From JBAXPV01 sp037132075 (lineage in GTDB: Bacteria; Bacteroidota; Bacteroidia; Bacteroidales; CAIXZF01), in assembly GCA_037132075.1 (NCBI GenBank), contig JBAXPV010000014.1, forward strand, positions 1 to 64,000: DNA of 64,000 nucleotides, given 5' to 3'. Made by a program: the position numbers and the translations under genes. Every line of letters starts with the position of its first letter. The stretch's first letter is position 1. The notes under the pieces are model-generated. The model made no database searches, was not told where the DNA came from, and saw only the letters and a program-made list of their open reading frames with translations. Shown here in pieces: positions 43,555-52,789 of the stretch.

Positions 43555-46332
43555 ATGGACGAAGAGATTATCGATATGGAAGATGACAAAAGAGAGGATC
43601 TGGCAGAAGACGCTGGCGGGGAATTCCAGGCTTTGTCGGAGATTCAGAAGACCATTCATCTTAGCGGGATGTTTGAAAACTGGTTTTTGGATTATGCGTC
43701 CTATGTAATTCTGGAACGGGCTGTTCCTGATATCACTGATGGCCTGAAGCCAGTACAACGAAGGTTGCTGCATGCAATGAAAGAGCTTGATGACGGGCGA
43801 TTCAATAAAGTTGCCAACATCATCGGGCATACCATGAAGTATCATCCCCACGGGGATGCCTCCATCGGGGATGCCCTGGTTCAGATGGGGCAAAAGGATA
43901 TCCTGATCGATACCCAGGGAAACTGGGGGAACATTCTTACCGGTGATGGCGCCGCCGCCCCGAGGTATATCGAGGCCCGCCTTTCCAAATTTGCACTGGA
44001 TGTGGTTTTTAACCCCAAAACCACCACCTGGAAACTTTCATATGATGGTCGTAACAAGGAACCCCTCACTCTACCCGTGAAATTCCCACTCCTTCTGGCT
44101 CAGGGAGCAGAAGGAATTGCAGTGGGCCTGGCCTCCAAGATTCTACCTCATAATTTCAATGAACTCATCGATGCCTGTATCGATTATTTTAATGGGATTG
44201 AAACCCCTGTTTATCCTGATTTCCCAACCGGCGGACTCGCTGATTTTTCAAAATATAACAATGGCTTGCGTGGTGGCAGGGTTCGGGTCAGGGCCAAAAT
44301 CAGCCTCCTGGATAAAAAGACACTGGTAATCACAGAACTCCCCTTCGGTACAAACACATCTTCCCTGATTGAATCGATTCTTGCTGCCAATGAAAAGGGC
44401 AAGATTAAAATTCGAAAGATTGACGACAATACTGCGGAAAATGTAGAAGTCCTGGTGCACCTGATTCCCGGCGTCTCTCCTGACACTACCATGGATGCCC
44501 TGTATGCCTTTACTGATTGTGAGGTAAGCATTTCTCCGAATTCATGCGTGATTGAAGAAGGACGACCCTGGTTTGCAGGCGTAAGTGAGATCCTGGCTCG
44601 TTCATCAAGAAATATCATTGACCTGCTTAAGCTTGAATTGGAAATTCGCAAAGCAGAACTTCTTGAAAACTGGCATTTTAGTTCACTGGAGAAGATCTTT
44701 ATTGAAAAGAAGATCTATCGCGACATTGAAGAAAGTGAGACCTGGGAAGCCGTCCTTGAAGCCATCGACCTGGGTTTGGAACCTTATAAGAATATTTTTA
44801 AAAGGGAAATTACCAGGGATGACATCATTCGCCTGACAGAGATCAAAATTAAAAGGATCTCAAAATTCGATAGTTTCAAGGCAGATGAACAGATTAAAAA
44901 CCTGGAAAAAGATATCGAGGGTGTTGATTTTCACCTGGCACATTTGACGCAATATGCCATTGATTATATGTTGCGTATCAAAGAGAAATACGGGAAAAAG
45001 CACGAGCGCCGTACCGAGATCCGGAATTTTGAATCGATAGAAGCTACTGCCGTCGCTGCTGCCAACCAGAAACTTTATGTAAACCGTGCCGAAGGTTTTA
45101 TCGGTACTGGTTTGAAAAAAGATGAGTTTGTTAATGATTGTTCCGACATTGATGATGTCATTATTTTCAGGGAAGACGGGACCTTTTTTATCACGAAAGT
45201 AGGAGAGAAGGTCTATGTGGGTAATAATGTAATTCACCTTGCCGTCTTCAAGAAAAATGATGAACGAACGATTTACAATGCTGTATACCAGGATGGTAAA
45301 AAGGGTTTTATCATGGTCAAGCGTTTCGCGGTTTTGGGTGTCACTCGCGACAAAGAATACAATCTGACTAAAGGAAGTGCAGATTCTAAGGTCTTGTACT
45401 TTACTGCGAATCCCAATGGGGAAGCCGAGGTCATCCAGGTTCATCACAGGCCTAAGCCCAAACTTAAGAAGCTCAATTTTGAATTTGATATGAGCCAGTT
45501 GGCCATAAAAAACAGGAGCTCGATGGGGAATATTCTTACCCGGAACCCAATACGTAAGATCCTGAAAAAGGAAGAAGGGATTTCCACACTCAGGGCACGA
45601 CAGATCTGGTGGGATGATGTTGTCCGCCGTCTGAATGCAGAGGGCAGGGGCGTTTTGCTCGGGGCTTTTGAAGGAGAAGATAAAATCCTGACCATTTACC
45701 AAAGCGGTACTTACAGAATTACCAACTTTGACCTGGCGAATCATTTCGAGGAAGATCTTATCCTGATCCGGAAATTCAAAGCAGGAAAAACCCTTACCAT
45801 TGTATACCACGATCCTCAACAAAACTGGTATTATGTTAAGCGATTCCCACTTGAAGCTACAGACAAAAAGGTGGACTTCGTGGGAGATGAGGAAGGAAAT
45901 AAACTGGTGATGATCTGGCCAGAGCCCAATGCAATATTAAAATATTCGTATTGCCGGAAAAACAGGCCGGAAGAGGTTGTGGAAACAGAAATAGACCTCA
46001 CGGAGTTTGTTGGCATCAAAGGTGTAAAAGCGAAAGGTAAAAGGGTTGCCGATCATGAGATTTTCGACCTGGCAGGGAGATTTAAGGAGTTAGCACCGGA
46101 AGAAATGGAAGGGAGTGATGGGGTGGTGGGTGAAGAGGTGATGGGTGATGGGGTGATGGGTGAAGAGGTGATGGGTGATGGGGTGATGGGTGAAGAGGTG
46201 ATGGGTGATGGGGTGATGGGTGATGAGGCTGGGAAGACCGAAGAAACCAAGGACAAGGAAGCTGCGCCTAAAGAGCCTAAATGGAAAGATACCAGCGGGG
46301 GAGATGGATTGCAGTTTACCCTCGAATTTTAA
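43555..46332 (+). CDS. parC: DNA topoisomerase IV / gyrase-type subunit A
   Basis: A 925-aa type IIA topoisomerase A subunit. The catalytic tyrosine is in APRYIEARL and the breakage-reunion domain has VQRRLLHAM and YHPHGDASIGDALV. The C-terminal part is a pinwheel-type domain. Sequence style and the missing classical GyrA box suggest ParC rather than GyrA. A GTG at 43552 is an alternative start. The C-terminus carries an in-frame 30-bp tandem repeat (46117-46230) encoding GDGVMGEEVM units. The B subunit is not in the window. Confidence 0.88.
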   Translation: MDEEIIDMEDDKREDLAEDAGGEFQALSEIQKTIHLSGMFENWFLDYASYVILERAVPDITDGLKPVQRRLLHAMKELDDGRFNKVANIIGHTMKYHPHGDASIGDALVQMGQKDILIDTQGNWGNILTGDGAAAPRYIEARLSKFALDVVFNPKTTTWKLSYDGRNKEPLTLPVKFPLLLAQGAEGIAVGLASKILPHNFNELIDACIDYFNGIETPVYPDFPTGGLADFSKYNNGLRGGRVRVRAKISLLDKKTLVITELPFGTNTSSLIESILAANEKGKIKIRKIDDNTAENVEVLVHLIPGVSPDTTMDALYAFTDCEVSISPNSCVIEEGRPWFAGVSEILARSSRNIIDLLKLELEIRKAELLENWHFSSLEKIFIEKKIYRDIEESETWEAVLEAIDLGLEPYKNIFKREITRDDIIRLTEIKIKRISKFDSFKADEQIKNLEKDIEGVDFHLAHLTQYAIDYMLRIKEKYGKKHERRTEIRNFESIEATAVAAANQKLYVNRAEGFIGTGLKKDEFVNDCSDIDDVIIFREDGTFFITKVGEKVYVGNNVIHLAVFKKNDERTIYNAVYQDGKKGFIMVKRFAVLGVTRDKEYNLTKGSADSKVLYFTANPNGEAEVIQVHHRPKPKLKKLNFEFDMSQLAIKNRSSMGNILTRNPIRKILKKEEGISTLRARQIWWDDVVRRLNAEGRGVLLGAFEGEDKILTIYQSGTYRITNFDLANHFEEDLILIRKFKAGKTLTIVYHDPQQNWYYVKRFPLEATDKKVDFVGDEEGNKLVMIWPEPNAILKYSYCRKNRPEEVVETEIDLTEFVGIKGVKAKGKRVADHEIFDLAGRFKELAPEEMEGSDGVVGEEVMGDGVMGEEVMGDGVMGEEVMGDGVMGDEAGKTEETKDKEAAPKEPKWKDTSGGDGLQFTLEF
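46117..46230 (+). repeat. 30-bp tandem repeat in the parC 3' end
   Basis: Units of 30 bp begin gatggggtg at 46117, 46147, 46177 and 46207 (last one partial). Unit length is a multiple of three, so copy-number change keeps frame. It encodes the acidic peptide GDGVMGEEVM in tandem. Confidence 0.9.
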
Positions 46333-46354
46333 ATGCTGAGAATTTTAACAATCT

Positions 46355-47578
46355 ATGGAAGACAATAAAGTACTTAAAGTTAGTAATGACGTTCATTGGA
46401 TCGGTGCTTTGGATCCGGGCCTGGTGACATTTGATGTCGTCATGGAGACGAAATATGGCACTACTTATAATGCTTACTATATCAACGCGGATAAAAAAAC
46501 AGTTGTTGATACGGTAAAGGAAAGATTTTGGCCGGTTTTTTATGAGAAGCTGAAAACATTTACAGATCTTGCAGCTATTGAATATATCATTGTGAACCAT
46601 ACAGAGCCAGATCATTCAGGCTCATTAGTGCCTCTGATGGAGCATGCTCCTAATGCCACCGTCGTGGGAAGCGGCAATGCCATTCGTTATTTATCCGACT
46701 TGATTGGCAGGGAGTTCCCGCACAAAATCGTGAAAGACGGTGATACCCTCGACCTGGGAAATAAAACGCTTCGTTTTATTGGCGCACCCAACCTTCACTG
46801 GCCTGATACCATGTATACCTACCTGGATGAAGACAAAGTATTGTTTACTTGTGATTCCTTTGGCTGTCATTATTGTCATGCCGAGATGTATGACGACCTG
46901 GTTGGCAGTTTTGACGAAGCATTTAATTTTTATTATAAAGTGATACTTGAGCCATACAGCAAGTTTATGTTGAAGGCAATTGAAAAGATCAAAATGCTTG
47001 ATATCAATGTGTTGTGTCCAGGGCATGGGCCGATTTTGCGTTCGGACTGGCAAAAATATGTAGCGATTAGCAAGCATTTTGCTGAAGAAGCCATGCAATT
47101 TCCGCATCCCAATCGGGTGATAATTGCGTATGTTTCAGCCTATCAGAATACGCGCAAGATGGCCCAAAAGATTGCTGAAGGGATTCGGATGGCTGATGCC
47201 TCGCTGGAAGTGGACCTTTGTGACATGGAAGCCTTACCCTTGGGTGAGCTTGAAAGACGGGTTATTGAAGCGAATGCAGTCATTGTAGGTTCGCCGATCA
47301 TCAATCAGAACATTCTTTTACATGTTTACCAGTTGTTTGCCATCATGAACCCAATCCGTGACCGCGGAAAACTTGCCGGTGCATTTGGATCTTATGGCTG
47401 GAGTGGTGATTTCATGAAAAATATTCAAATCAACCTGGAAAATCTGAAACTTGAGTTTTTTGGAGAAGGTGTTTTTGTGAGATTCACACCTCATGAAGCT
47501 GATTTCGAACGTTGCCTGAACTATGGTCGTGATTTTGGCCAGAAGTTGATCGAAGGGGTGAATAAAGCCTGTCACTAG
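46355..47578 (+). CDS. flavodiiron protein (class A)
   Basis: A 407-aa enzyme that reduces O2 to water or NO to N2O. The N-terminal beta-lactamase-like domain binds a di-iron site: HTEPDHSG (H-x-E-x-D-H), the histidine in APNLHWPD, the aspartate in CDSFGCHYC and the histidine in CPGHGPILR. The C-terminal flavodoxin domain (about 260-405) binds FMN. No rubredoxin is fused, so a separate donor is needed. It lies 22 bp after parC and may share its transcript. It points to an anaerobe that meets oxygen or NO. Confidence 0.94.
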   Translation: MEDNKVLKVSNDVHWIGALDPGLVTFDVVMETKYGTTYNAYYINADKKTVVDTVKERFWPVFYEKLKTFTDLAAIEYIIVNHTEPDHSGSLVPLMEHAPNATVVGSGNAIRYLSDLIGREFPHKIVKDGDTLDLGNKTLRFIGAPNLHWPDTMYTYLDEDKVLFTCDSFGCHYCHAEMYDDLVGSFDEAFNFYYKVILEPYSKFMLKAIEKIKMLDINVLCPGHGPILRSDWQKYVAISKHFAEEAMQFPHPNRVIIAYVSAYQNTRKMAQKIAEGIRMADASLEVDLCDMEALPLGELERRVIEANAVIVGSPIINQNILLHVYQLFAIMNPIRDRGKLAGAFGSYGWSGDFMKNIQINLENLKLEFFGEGVFVRFTPHEADFERCLNYGRDFGQKLIEGVNKACH

Positions 47579-47594
47579 GCTTTTAGCTTATGTT

Positions 47595-48434
47595 GTGAGC
47601 GCTATTTTCCGCATATCCCGATTCTTTGTGCTAATTCTATTAGGGCTGAGCCTTACTTCCTGCTTGCCTGGAACAAAGTGGGCCAGACGTTTCGTTCGAT
47701 TGAAAGATAAAGGAGCCGTCATGCTCATCAATCCGGAGTTCATATACCTGAACAATCTGAACAATGCTGAGATTAAAAATCTGAATAAATTTCCGGAGGA
47801 ATACCGCGATTCCGTGCTTTTTGAAAATAGCTTGTATCTGCGATTTATCAATGATTCTGTTTTCCGTTCAAAATATTATCAATCAATGTATACGAGTCTT
47901 GAATTGGCAGGTTTCAGGATGTATGATGACTCAAATTGGACAGAATTTCTGAAGCTGGATAAAGCCATGATGCTCTCCATTGCACAATTGCAAATGGAGG
48001 AATATACCTATCCGTTCTATCAAAAGGGTACCTTCCAGGATACTGTTGTTTATTCTAAAAGTATTGACATCAATGGGATTTCCTTGAATTCATGGTTTGA
48101 AATTACACCAGTTAACAGTTCCGTTCCACCTTTGGTTCTTTACAATTCAACAATACTGGAAGATAAGATCGACGGCAGGTTTTATTGGAATCCTTTCACG
48201 GATGATTATCCTTATTATTATACTCGTTATGATTTCGATCTGTCAGATGTCGATAAACTAGCCGAAACAGCAGGCAAAGAAAATGCCGCGTTACTGTTTG
48301 ATTTCCTGATGAATAAATATGTCGATTCACATCGTAAAAAGGAACTTCCTGACGAATATTATCTTCATTATGACCGGCAAAAGAAGAGATTTGTCTTTGC
48401 CGGCCAATCCAGGCTAAGCAATCTTGATCCGTGA
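47595..48434 (+). CDS. lipoprotein of unknown function
   Basis: A 279-aa protein starting at GTG (47595). The signal peptide ends in a lipobox LTSC (lipidated Cys near residue 23). The rest is mixed, with several Tyr/Trp-rich stretches (DDYPYYYTRYDFD). I recognise no family. It follows the flavodiiron gene by 16 bp, but a functional tie is unproven. Confidence 0.65.
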   Translation: MSAIFRISRFFVLILLGLSLTSCLPGTKWARRFVRLKDKGAVMLINPEFIYLNNLNNAEIKNLNKFPEEYRDSVLFENSLYLRFINDSVFRSKYYQSMYTSLELAGFRMYDDSNWTEFLKLDKAMMLSIAQLQMEEYTYPFYQKGTFQDTVVYSKSIDINGISLNSWFEITPVNSSVPPLVLYNSTILEDKIDGRFYWNPFTDDYPYYYTRYDFDLSDVDKLAETAGKENAALLFDFLMNKYVDSHRKKELPDEYYLHYDRQKKRFVFAGQSRLSNLDP

Positions 48435-48529
48435 AATTACACCGTCAATTATTGGTTTGCAAAAAACTGTGTTGACATAACACGTGATTATCAGCTTTGC
48501 TATCAGGCTTTAAAGAATGAGTATGCTGA

Positions 48530-49486
48530 CTAGGCTTTTCTTGCAAAAACTTTCATCGCGGCTTCAGCAATGCTTTCAGCATTCAACCCATACTTTTCCA
48601 GCAATTGTTCAGGCTTGCCGCTTTCTCCAAAACGGTCATCTACTGCGATCATTTCTATTGGAATGGGTTTGTGCATGGCACAAAGCTGTGCGATGGCATC
48701 TCCCAGGCCACCATTGCGCTGATGTTCTTCAGCAGAGACTGCACAGCCTGTTTTCGCAACAGAATCCAGGATTGCTTGCACATCGATTGGTTTGATTGTA
48801 TGAATGTTGATGATTTCCGCTTGAATGCCTTTTTCGTTTAAGATCTTGTGAGCTTCCAAGGCTTGCCAGACCATATGGCCAGTGGCAAAGATACTTACGT
48901 CGGCTCCAGGAACCAGCATTTGGGCTTTTCCTATCGTAAATTCCTGGTTTTCTTCAGTAAAGTTGGCAACTTTGGGACGGCCAAATCTAAGGTAGACAGG
49001 GCCAACATGATTCAAAAGAGCCAGGGTTGCTGCTTTTGTTTGGTTGAAGTCACAGGGAACTATGACCGTCATTCCTGGAAGGGCACGCATCAGGGCAATG
49101 TCTTCCAGGATCTGGTGTGTGGCACCATCTTCACCTAAAGTTAAACCTGCATGAGAAGCACATATTTTTACGTTTTTCTCGGAATAAGCTACCATTTGCC
49201 GGATCTGATCATAAACCCGCCCAGTCGAAAAATTGGCAAAAGTCCCGGTAAAAGGAATCTTACCCCCGATCGTAAGTCCGGCAGCAATGCTGATCATATT
49301 CGCTTCCGCAATGCCAACCTGGAAAAACCGCTCCGGGAAAGCCTTGGCAAATGCGTCCATTTTTAAAGATTCGGTAAGGTCAGCACAAAGTGCCACTACT
49401 TGTGAATTTTGTTGTCCAAGTTCAAAAAGGCCTTCTCCGAAACCTGAACGTGTATCTTTAATTTCTTTACTGATAAAGGAATGCAT
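48530..49486 (-). CDS. transketolase, C-terminal subunit
   Basis: A 318-aa protein with the pyrimidine-binding and C-terminal domains of a split transketolase: FQVGIAEANMISIAAGLTIGGKIPF, HAGLTLGEDGATHQ and MTVIVPCDFNQT. It joins the N-terminal subunit (50940-51776) to form the active enzyme of the non-oxidative pentose phosphate pathway. The two halves are separated by a VWA-domain gene of 1.4 kb on the same strand, whereas split transketolase genes are usually adjacent. Confidence 0.92.
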   Translation of the reverse strand: MHSFISKEIKDTRSGFGEGLFELGQQNSQVVALCADLTESLKMDAFAKAFPERFFQVGIAEANMISIAAGLTIGGKIPFTGTFANFSTGRVYDQIRQMVAYSEKNVKICASHAGLTLGEDGATHQILEDIALMRALPGMTVIVPCDFNQTKAATLALLNHVGPVYLRFGRPKVANFTEENQEFTIGKAQMLVPGADVSIFATGHMVWQALEAHKILNEKGIQAEIINIHTIKPIDVQAILDSVAKTGCAVSAEEHQRNGGLGDAIAQLCAMHKPIPIEMIAVDDRFGESGKPEQLLEKYGLNAESIAEAAMKVFARKA

Positions 49487-49502
49487 GCCGGATTATATTT
49501 TG

Positions 49503-50933
49503 TTAATTTTCAAATAGTCTGATGTTGATGGATTGTCCTGACTCAACATTAAAAGTTTTTTCAATGGTATAAAGTGATTTGTCAGCGAAGCGGGAGCGGA
49601 AGATCGCCCGATACCTCCCGGGTTGAAGGATCAGCGTTTCCTGGTTGTTTTGATTGTCTTTAAAATTATAAATCAGGTTAAGCCTGTTGTCTTGCTGTAC
49701 ATACAGACTTCCAAATCCATTGCCTGGTTTCTGGATCACTGCAATTCCCGGATTTGGAATTTCTACCGTGGTCGTGTGGCTTTGTTGTATGTCTACGTCA
49801 CTTATATAAACCCTTGGAAGACAGAGTACTTCCAGGTCATATGAGCCAGTCAGGTATTTTTCAGTGCTGTTGAAGGATTGTACATTTAGCGTCGTCATGT
49901 CTTTGGCTTTCCTAACGATACATTGCAGGTTGCGAATACTGGCATGATTTCCGTCAATCTTAAGGTTCAGGCTTCCCTGGGGTGTCTCGACAGGGATAAT
50001 GGTATGTTTGCCCGGTGTAAGTTGGATTTTCTTTTTTTCGACCGCAGGAATCGTGTGGATGACAAGATCATAGGTCACTAAGGGATCGATCACAAGGGTA
50101 TCTGGCACACCGCGGCTGTTCAGTGTATGCACAAAATTGTATTCTACTTTTCCGGAGATGTCATCATAAAAAGTCATGTTGACGTTAGTTTCAGTTGGAT
50201 TTCCAGCCTGGTCGAGGAGGTTGACCTGGGCAGTGGTGGAATTCAGCGCCTGGGAAATGACGACATCAAGGGCTCTGCTAAAAGATTGCTCATTCGTCGC
50301 TTCAAAATAGGTGCCGACGCAATCGAAGCCATTCTTGAAGTCGCGCCCGATCCCGATAATAAATGGTTTTAAGACAATCCCTTTCTTTTGAAGGTCTCTT
50401 GAAACCGCGCAGGGATCGCCACCGCACTCTTCCAATCCATCTGTAATCAGTACAATGATGTTTCTGCAGTTTTCACAAGGGGTGAAATCTTCAGCTGATT
50501 TCTCGAGGGAGGCCGCAATAGGTGTTGTGCCCCTGGGGACTATCCCTTTCAGTACTTTTTTTATTTTGTTGATGTTGTTGGGTGCGAATGGGACTTCAAG
50601 TTTGGTATCGTCACAATCCTGAGGGGGGAAGTTTTTCTGATGACCATAAACCCTTAGTGCAATCTCCAGGTGGTCGACACCGGCGAGTGAATCCAATAAG
50701 TTTGAAAGTAGCTTTTGGGCGATGTTAATCTTCATGTCGCTTTGCCAGCGCCCATACATACTTTGAGAAGCGTCGAAAAGGAACAGCAAGCGGGTGGTTG
50801 GTTTTGGCTTTTCTTTGAAAACCGGTTTCTGGGCCAGGAGGCTGCCAGGTACAAACGCTAACAGGAACAGGCCCAACAAGAAAGCTCGTTTCAAAAACGT
50901 TTGGTATCTATTGGACATCCTGAAGGCCATCAT
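49503..50933 (-). CDS. secreted VWA-domain protein between transketolase halves
   Basis: A 476-aa protein with a signal peptide (ending SLLAQ). A von Willebrand A domain fills about 45-215, with MIDAS residues LFDASQSM (DxSxS) and a downstream ITDGLEECGG. Three beta-sandwich regions follow, without a T9SS sorting domain. The ATG at 50918 is another possible start. It is 6 bp from the upstream gene and 16 bp from the downstream one, so it is transcribed with transketolase. A functional link is not obvious. Confidence 0.82.
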   Translation of the reverse strand: MMAFRMSNRYQTFLKRAFLLGLFLLAFVPGSLLAQKPVFKEKPKPTTRLLFLFDASQSMYGRWQSDMKINIAQKLLSNLLDSLAGVDHLEIALRVYGHQKNFPPQDCDDTKLEVPFAPNNINKIKKVLKGIVPRGTTPIAASLEKSAEDFTPCENCRNIIVLITDGLEECGGDPCAVSRDLQKKGIVLKPFIIGIGRDFKNGFDCVGTYFEATNEQSFSRALDVVISQALNSTTAQVNLLDQAGNPTETNVNMTFYDDISGKVEYNFVHTLNSRGVPDTLVIDPLVTYDLVIHTIPAVEKKKIQLTPGKHTIIPVETPQGSLNLKIDGNHASIRNLQCIVRKAKDMTTLNVQSFNSTEKYLTGSYDLEVLCLPRVYISDVDIQQSHTTTVEIPNPGIAVIQKPGNGFGSLYVQQDNRLNLIYNFKDNQNNQETLILQPGRYRAIFRSRFADKSLYTIEKTFNVESGQSINIRLFEN

Positions 50934-50939
50934 AGCTGA

Positions 50940-51776
50940 TTAATAATCTCCGAGTGTTTCCTTTAACTGAGCCAGGGCAAGTTGGGTTTGTTCCGGATTT
51001 GGGGCAACACCATGCCATTTGTGGGTTCCCATCATGAAGTCAACACCTTGTCCCATTTCAGTATGCATCAGGATCATCACAGGTTTCTCCCTGCCACAGT
51101 GTTTTTTCGCTTCTCTGAGCGTTGACGTGACCTCTCCCATTACGTTTCCTTGCATGTGAATGACGTGCCAGCCAAAAGCTTCCCACTTTGCCTGCAGGTC
51201 ACCCAATGGCATTACAGAATCGGTAGGGCCATCGATTTGTTTGTTGTTATTGTCGATGATGGCAATCACGTTATCGACTTTCTTCCCTGCAGCATACATT
51301 GCGGCTTCCCAAACCTGGCCTTCTTCGATTTCACCGTCACCCATTAAAACATAAATCAGCTTCTCGTCATGGTTCAATTTTTTAGCTTGTGCAGCGCCAA
51401 TTCCACCTGAAAGGCCCATGCCTAAGGATCCGGAGGCCATGCGAATACCCGGAAGTCCTTCTGCAACGGCAGGATGTCCCTGGAGACGGGTGCCTAATTT
51501 GCGGAATGTCCCAAGTTCTGAAACAGGAAAGTACCCGCTGCGAGCCAGGGCGCTATACCATACGGCAGAAAGATGACCATTGGAGAGGAAGAAAAGATCC
51601 TGCCCTACGCCGTCCATCGTGAAATTCTTTGGGTCGTGATCCAGAATGTCAAAATACAGAGCTGTAAATAAATCAGCACATCCCAGGGAACCTCCCGGAT
51701 GTCCGGAAGAAACTGCAGAGATCATACGAATCAGGTCACGCCTAATCTGGGAGGCGATTTCTTCAAGTTTTGCCAT
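50940..51776 (-). CDS. transketolase, N-terminal subunit
   Basis: A 278-aa protein that binds the thiamine diphosphate phosphate end: HPGGSLGCADLFTALYF and the motif GDGEIEEGQVWEAAMYAAG ending in the DNNN helix. It pairs with the C-terminal subunit at 48530. The frame is open to 51800, but the ATG at 51776 gives the family N-terminus (MAKLEEIASQIRRD). A -7 box lies at 51798-51805, so the upstream start at 51800 would be within the promoter. Confidence 0.93.
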   Translation of the reverse strand: MAKLEEIASQIRRDLIRMISAVSSGHPGGSLGCADLFTALYFDILDHDPKNFTMDGVGQDLFFLSNGHLSAVWYSALARSGYFPVSELGTFRKLGTRLQGHPAVAEGLPGIRMASGSLGMGLSGGIGAAQAKKLNHDEKLIYVLMGDGEIEEGQVWEAAMYAAGKKVDNVIAIIDNNNKQIDGPTDSVMPLGDLQAKWEAFGWHVIHMQGNVMGEVTSTLREAKKHCGREKPVMILMHTEMGQGVDFMMGTHKWHGVAPNPEQTQLALAQLKETLGDY

Positions 51777-51797
51777 TGGGGATCTAATTGGAATCAA

Positions 51798-51826
51798 CAA
51801 AAATAGAGGGTTTTAAGCCCTCTATC
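51798..51826 (-). promoter_or_regulatory. terminator hairpin overlapping the transketolase -7 box
   Basis: On the minus strand the hairpin AGAGGG-loop-CCCTCT runs into TATTTTTG (51798-51805). This sequence serves both as the T-tract of the upstream gene's terminator and as a TAnnTTTG promoter box for the transketolase operon. Confidence 0.5.
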
Positions 51827-51856
51827 TCTATGTTGTTAATATTTATGTAAAAGTCT

Positions 51857-52774
51857 CTATAAGCTAAAATCTCTGTTTATACTGATGCTATAGGCATATT
51901 TGGTGTTTAGCTGTTTCCCGTTCAAATTGCGCATCACAGGCATGTCGAACATTGCTGTGACGTTATAATGGCCGAAGGAATGACTGAGCTGAGGAGAGAT
52001 AATAAAGACATTTCCCCCGGTACTTGGGAACTTTGTTTCCCCATTAAAGTCAACTTTCCTGTTTTCATTTCTGAATTGCAACAATCCAACCCATCCTTTA
52101 CCCAATCCTTTGCTGAAGAAGAGCGAAGAATACCAGGCATTTCCAAATTTATATTTGTCGAGGTTACGGCCGTTAATTTCATAACGGTTTGTCCAGATCA
52201 ACTTAAACTGCAAGGAAGGGAAGGCCTTGGCAATAAACAGCTGTCCAACAAAACCAAAGGCCCCGGTCGAAGGTTGGATGTCTTCAGGCAAGGGGCCCAA
52301 TTCATTGGATATGGGTTGTTGAGTAAAAGGGAATTTGGCCCCGGCACCGAGGCTTAGTTCGAGCCCGTTACTGCTATGAATCAGGCAGTATTTCATGCTC
52401 AAAGTGCCGTTGTACATCCCACTGGTGCTTTGTTTTGATTTCAGGATAGTATCGTTTTTTGTTTTGTTGATGAAATATCCCAATTCCGTTTCTACAGTCA
52501 GACGTTTGGTGATTCCATAAGCAAAAATGGCCCCTGCGAAATTAAAGTTGGCAGTACCGATCTGGTCCTCGTCGGGGGAAGGTTTGGTTCCGGTATAATA
52601 AGTGTCGGAAAAACTATGACGATAAAAAGTAACTACCCTCAAGTTGTGTTTCATAACAATACCAGCTGCAGCTGTGCCCGCCACCGGGTTTCCGGGTGAA
52701 CAACACTGGGCGTAAGCCTCAGCATTCAAAAATAAAATAATAAGTGCTGAAATAAGTCCTGATAAATAACGCAT
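51857..52774 (-). CDS. outer-membrane beta-barrel protein
   Basis: About 305 aa from the ATG at 52774. The signal peptide ends AYAQ and the mature protein starts CCSPGNPVAG. The rest alternates amphipathic strands with aromatic turns and ends in a C-terminal phenylalanine pattern (ISINRDFSL), typical of an outer-membrane barrel. The frame is open to 52789, which abuts the thioredoxin-like gene, so the two are co-transcribed. The N-terminal CC pair is unusual and may be redox-active or metal-binding. Substrate unknown. Confidence 0.7.
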   Translation of the reverse strand: MRYLSGLISALIILFLNAEAYAQCCSPGNPVAGTAAAGIVMKHNLRVVTFYRHSFSDTYYTGTKPSPDEDQIGTANFNFAGAIFAYGITKRLTVETELGYFINKTKNDTILKSKQSTSGMYNGTLSMKYCLIHSSNGLELSLGAGAKFPFTQQPISNELGPLPEDIQPSTGAFGFVGQLFIAKAFPSLQFKLIWTNRYEINGRNLDKYKFGNAWYSSLFFSKGLGKGWVGLLQFRNENRKVDFNGETKFPSTGGNVFIISPQLSHSFGHYNVTAMFDMPVMRNLNGKQLNTKYAYSISINRDFSL

Positions 52775-52789
52775 CTGCCTGGTACCCAA

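Noticed and set aside
44860..45822. Minus-strand open frame of 320 codons inside parC
   Set aside because: It is antisense to a conserved topoisomerase domain, has no recognisable motif, and follows the codon bias of the opposite strand. A shadow frame.
46053..46256. Minus-strand frame with a TSSPITPSPITSSP repeat
   Set aside because: It only reflects the 30-bp tandem repeat of parC read on the other strand.
46101..46260. CRISPR array suspected from the short regular repeats
   Set aside because: The units are directly adjacent without spacers and stay in the parC frame, so it is a coding tandem repeat.
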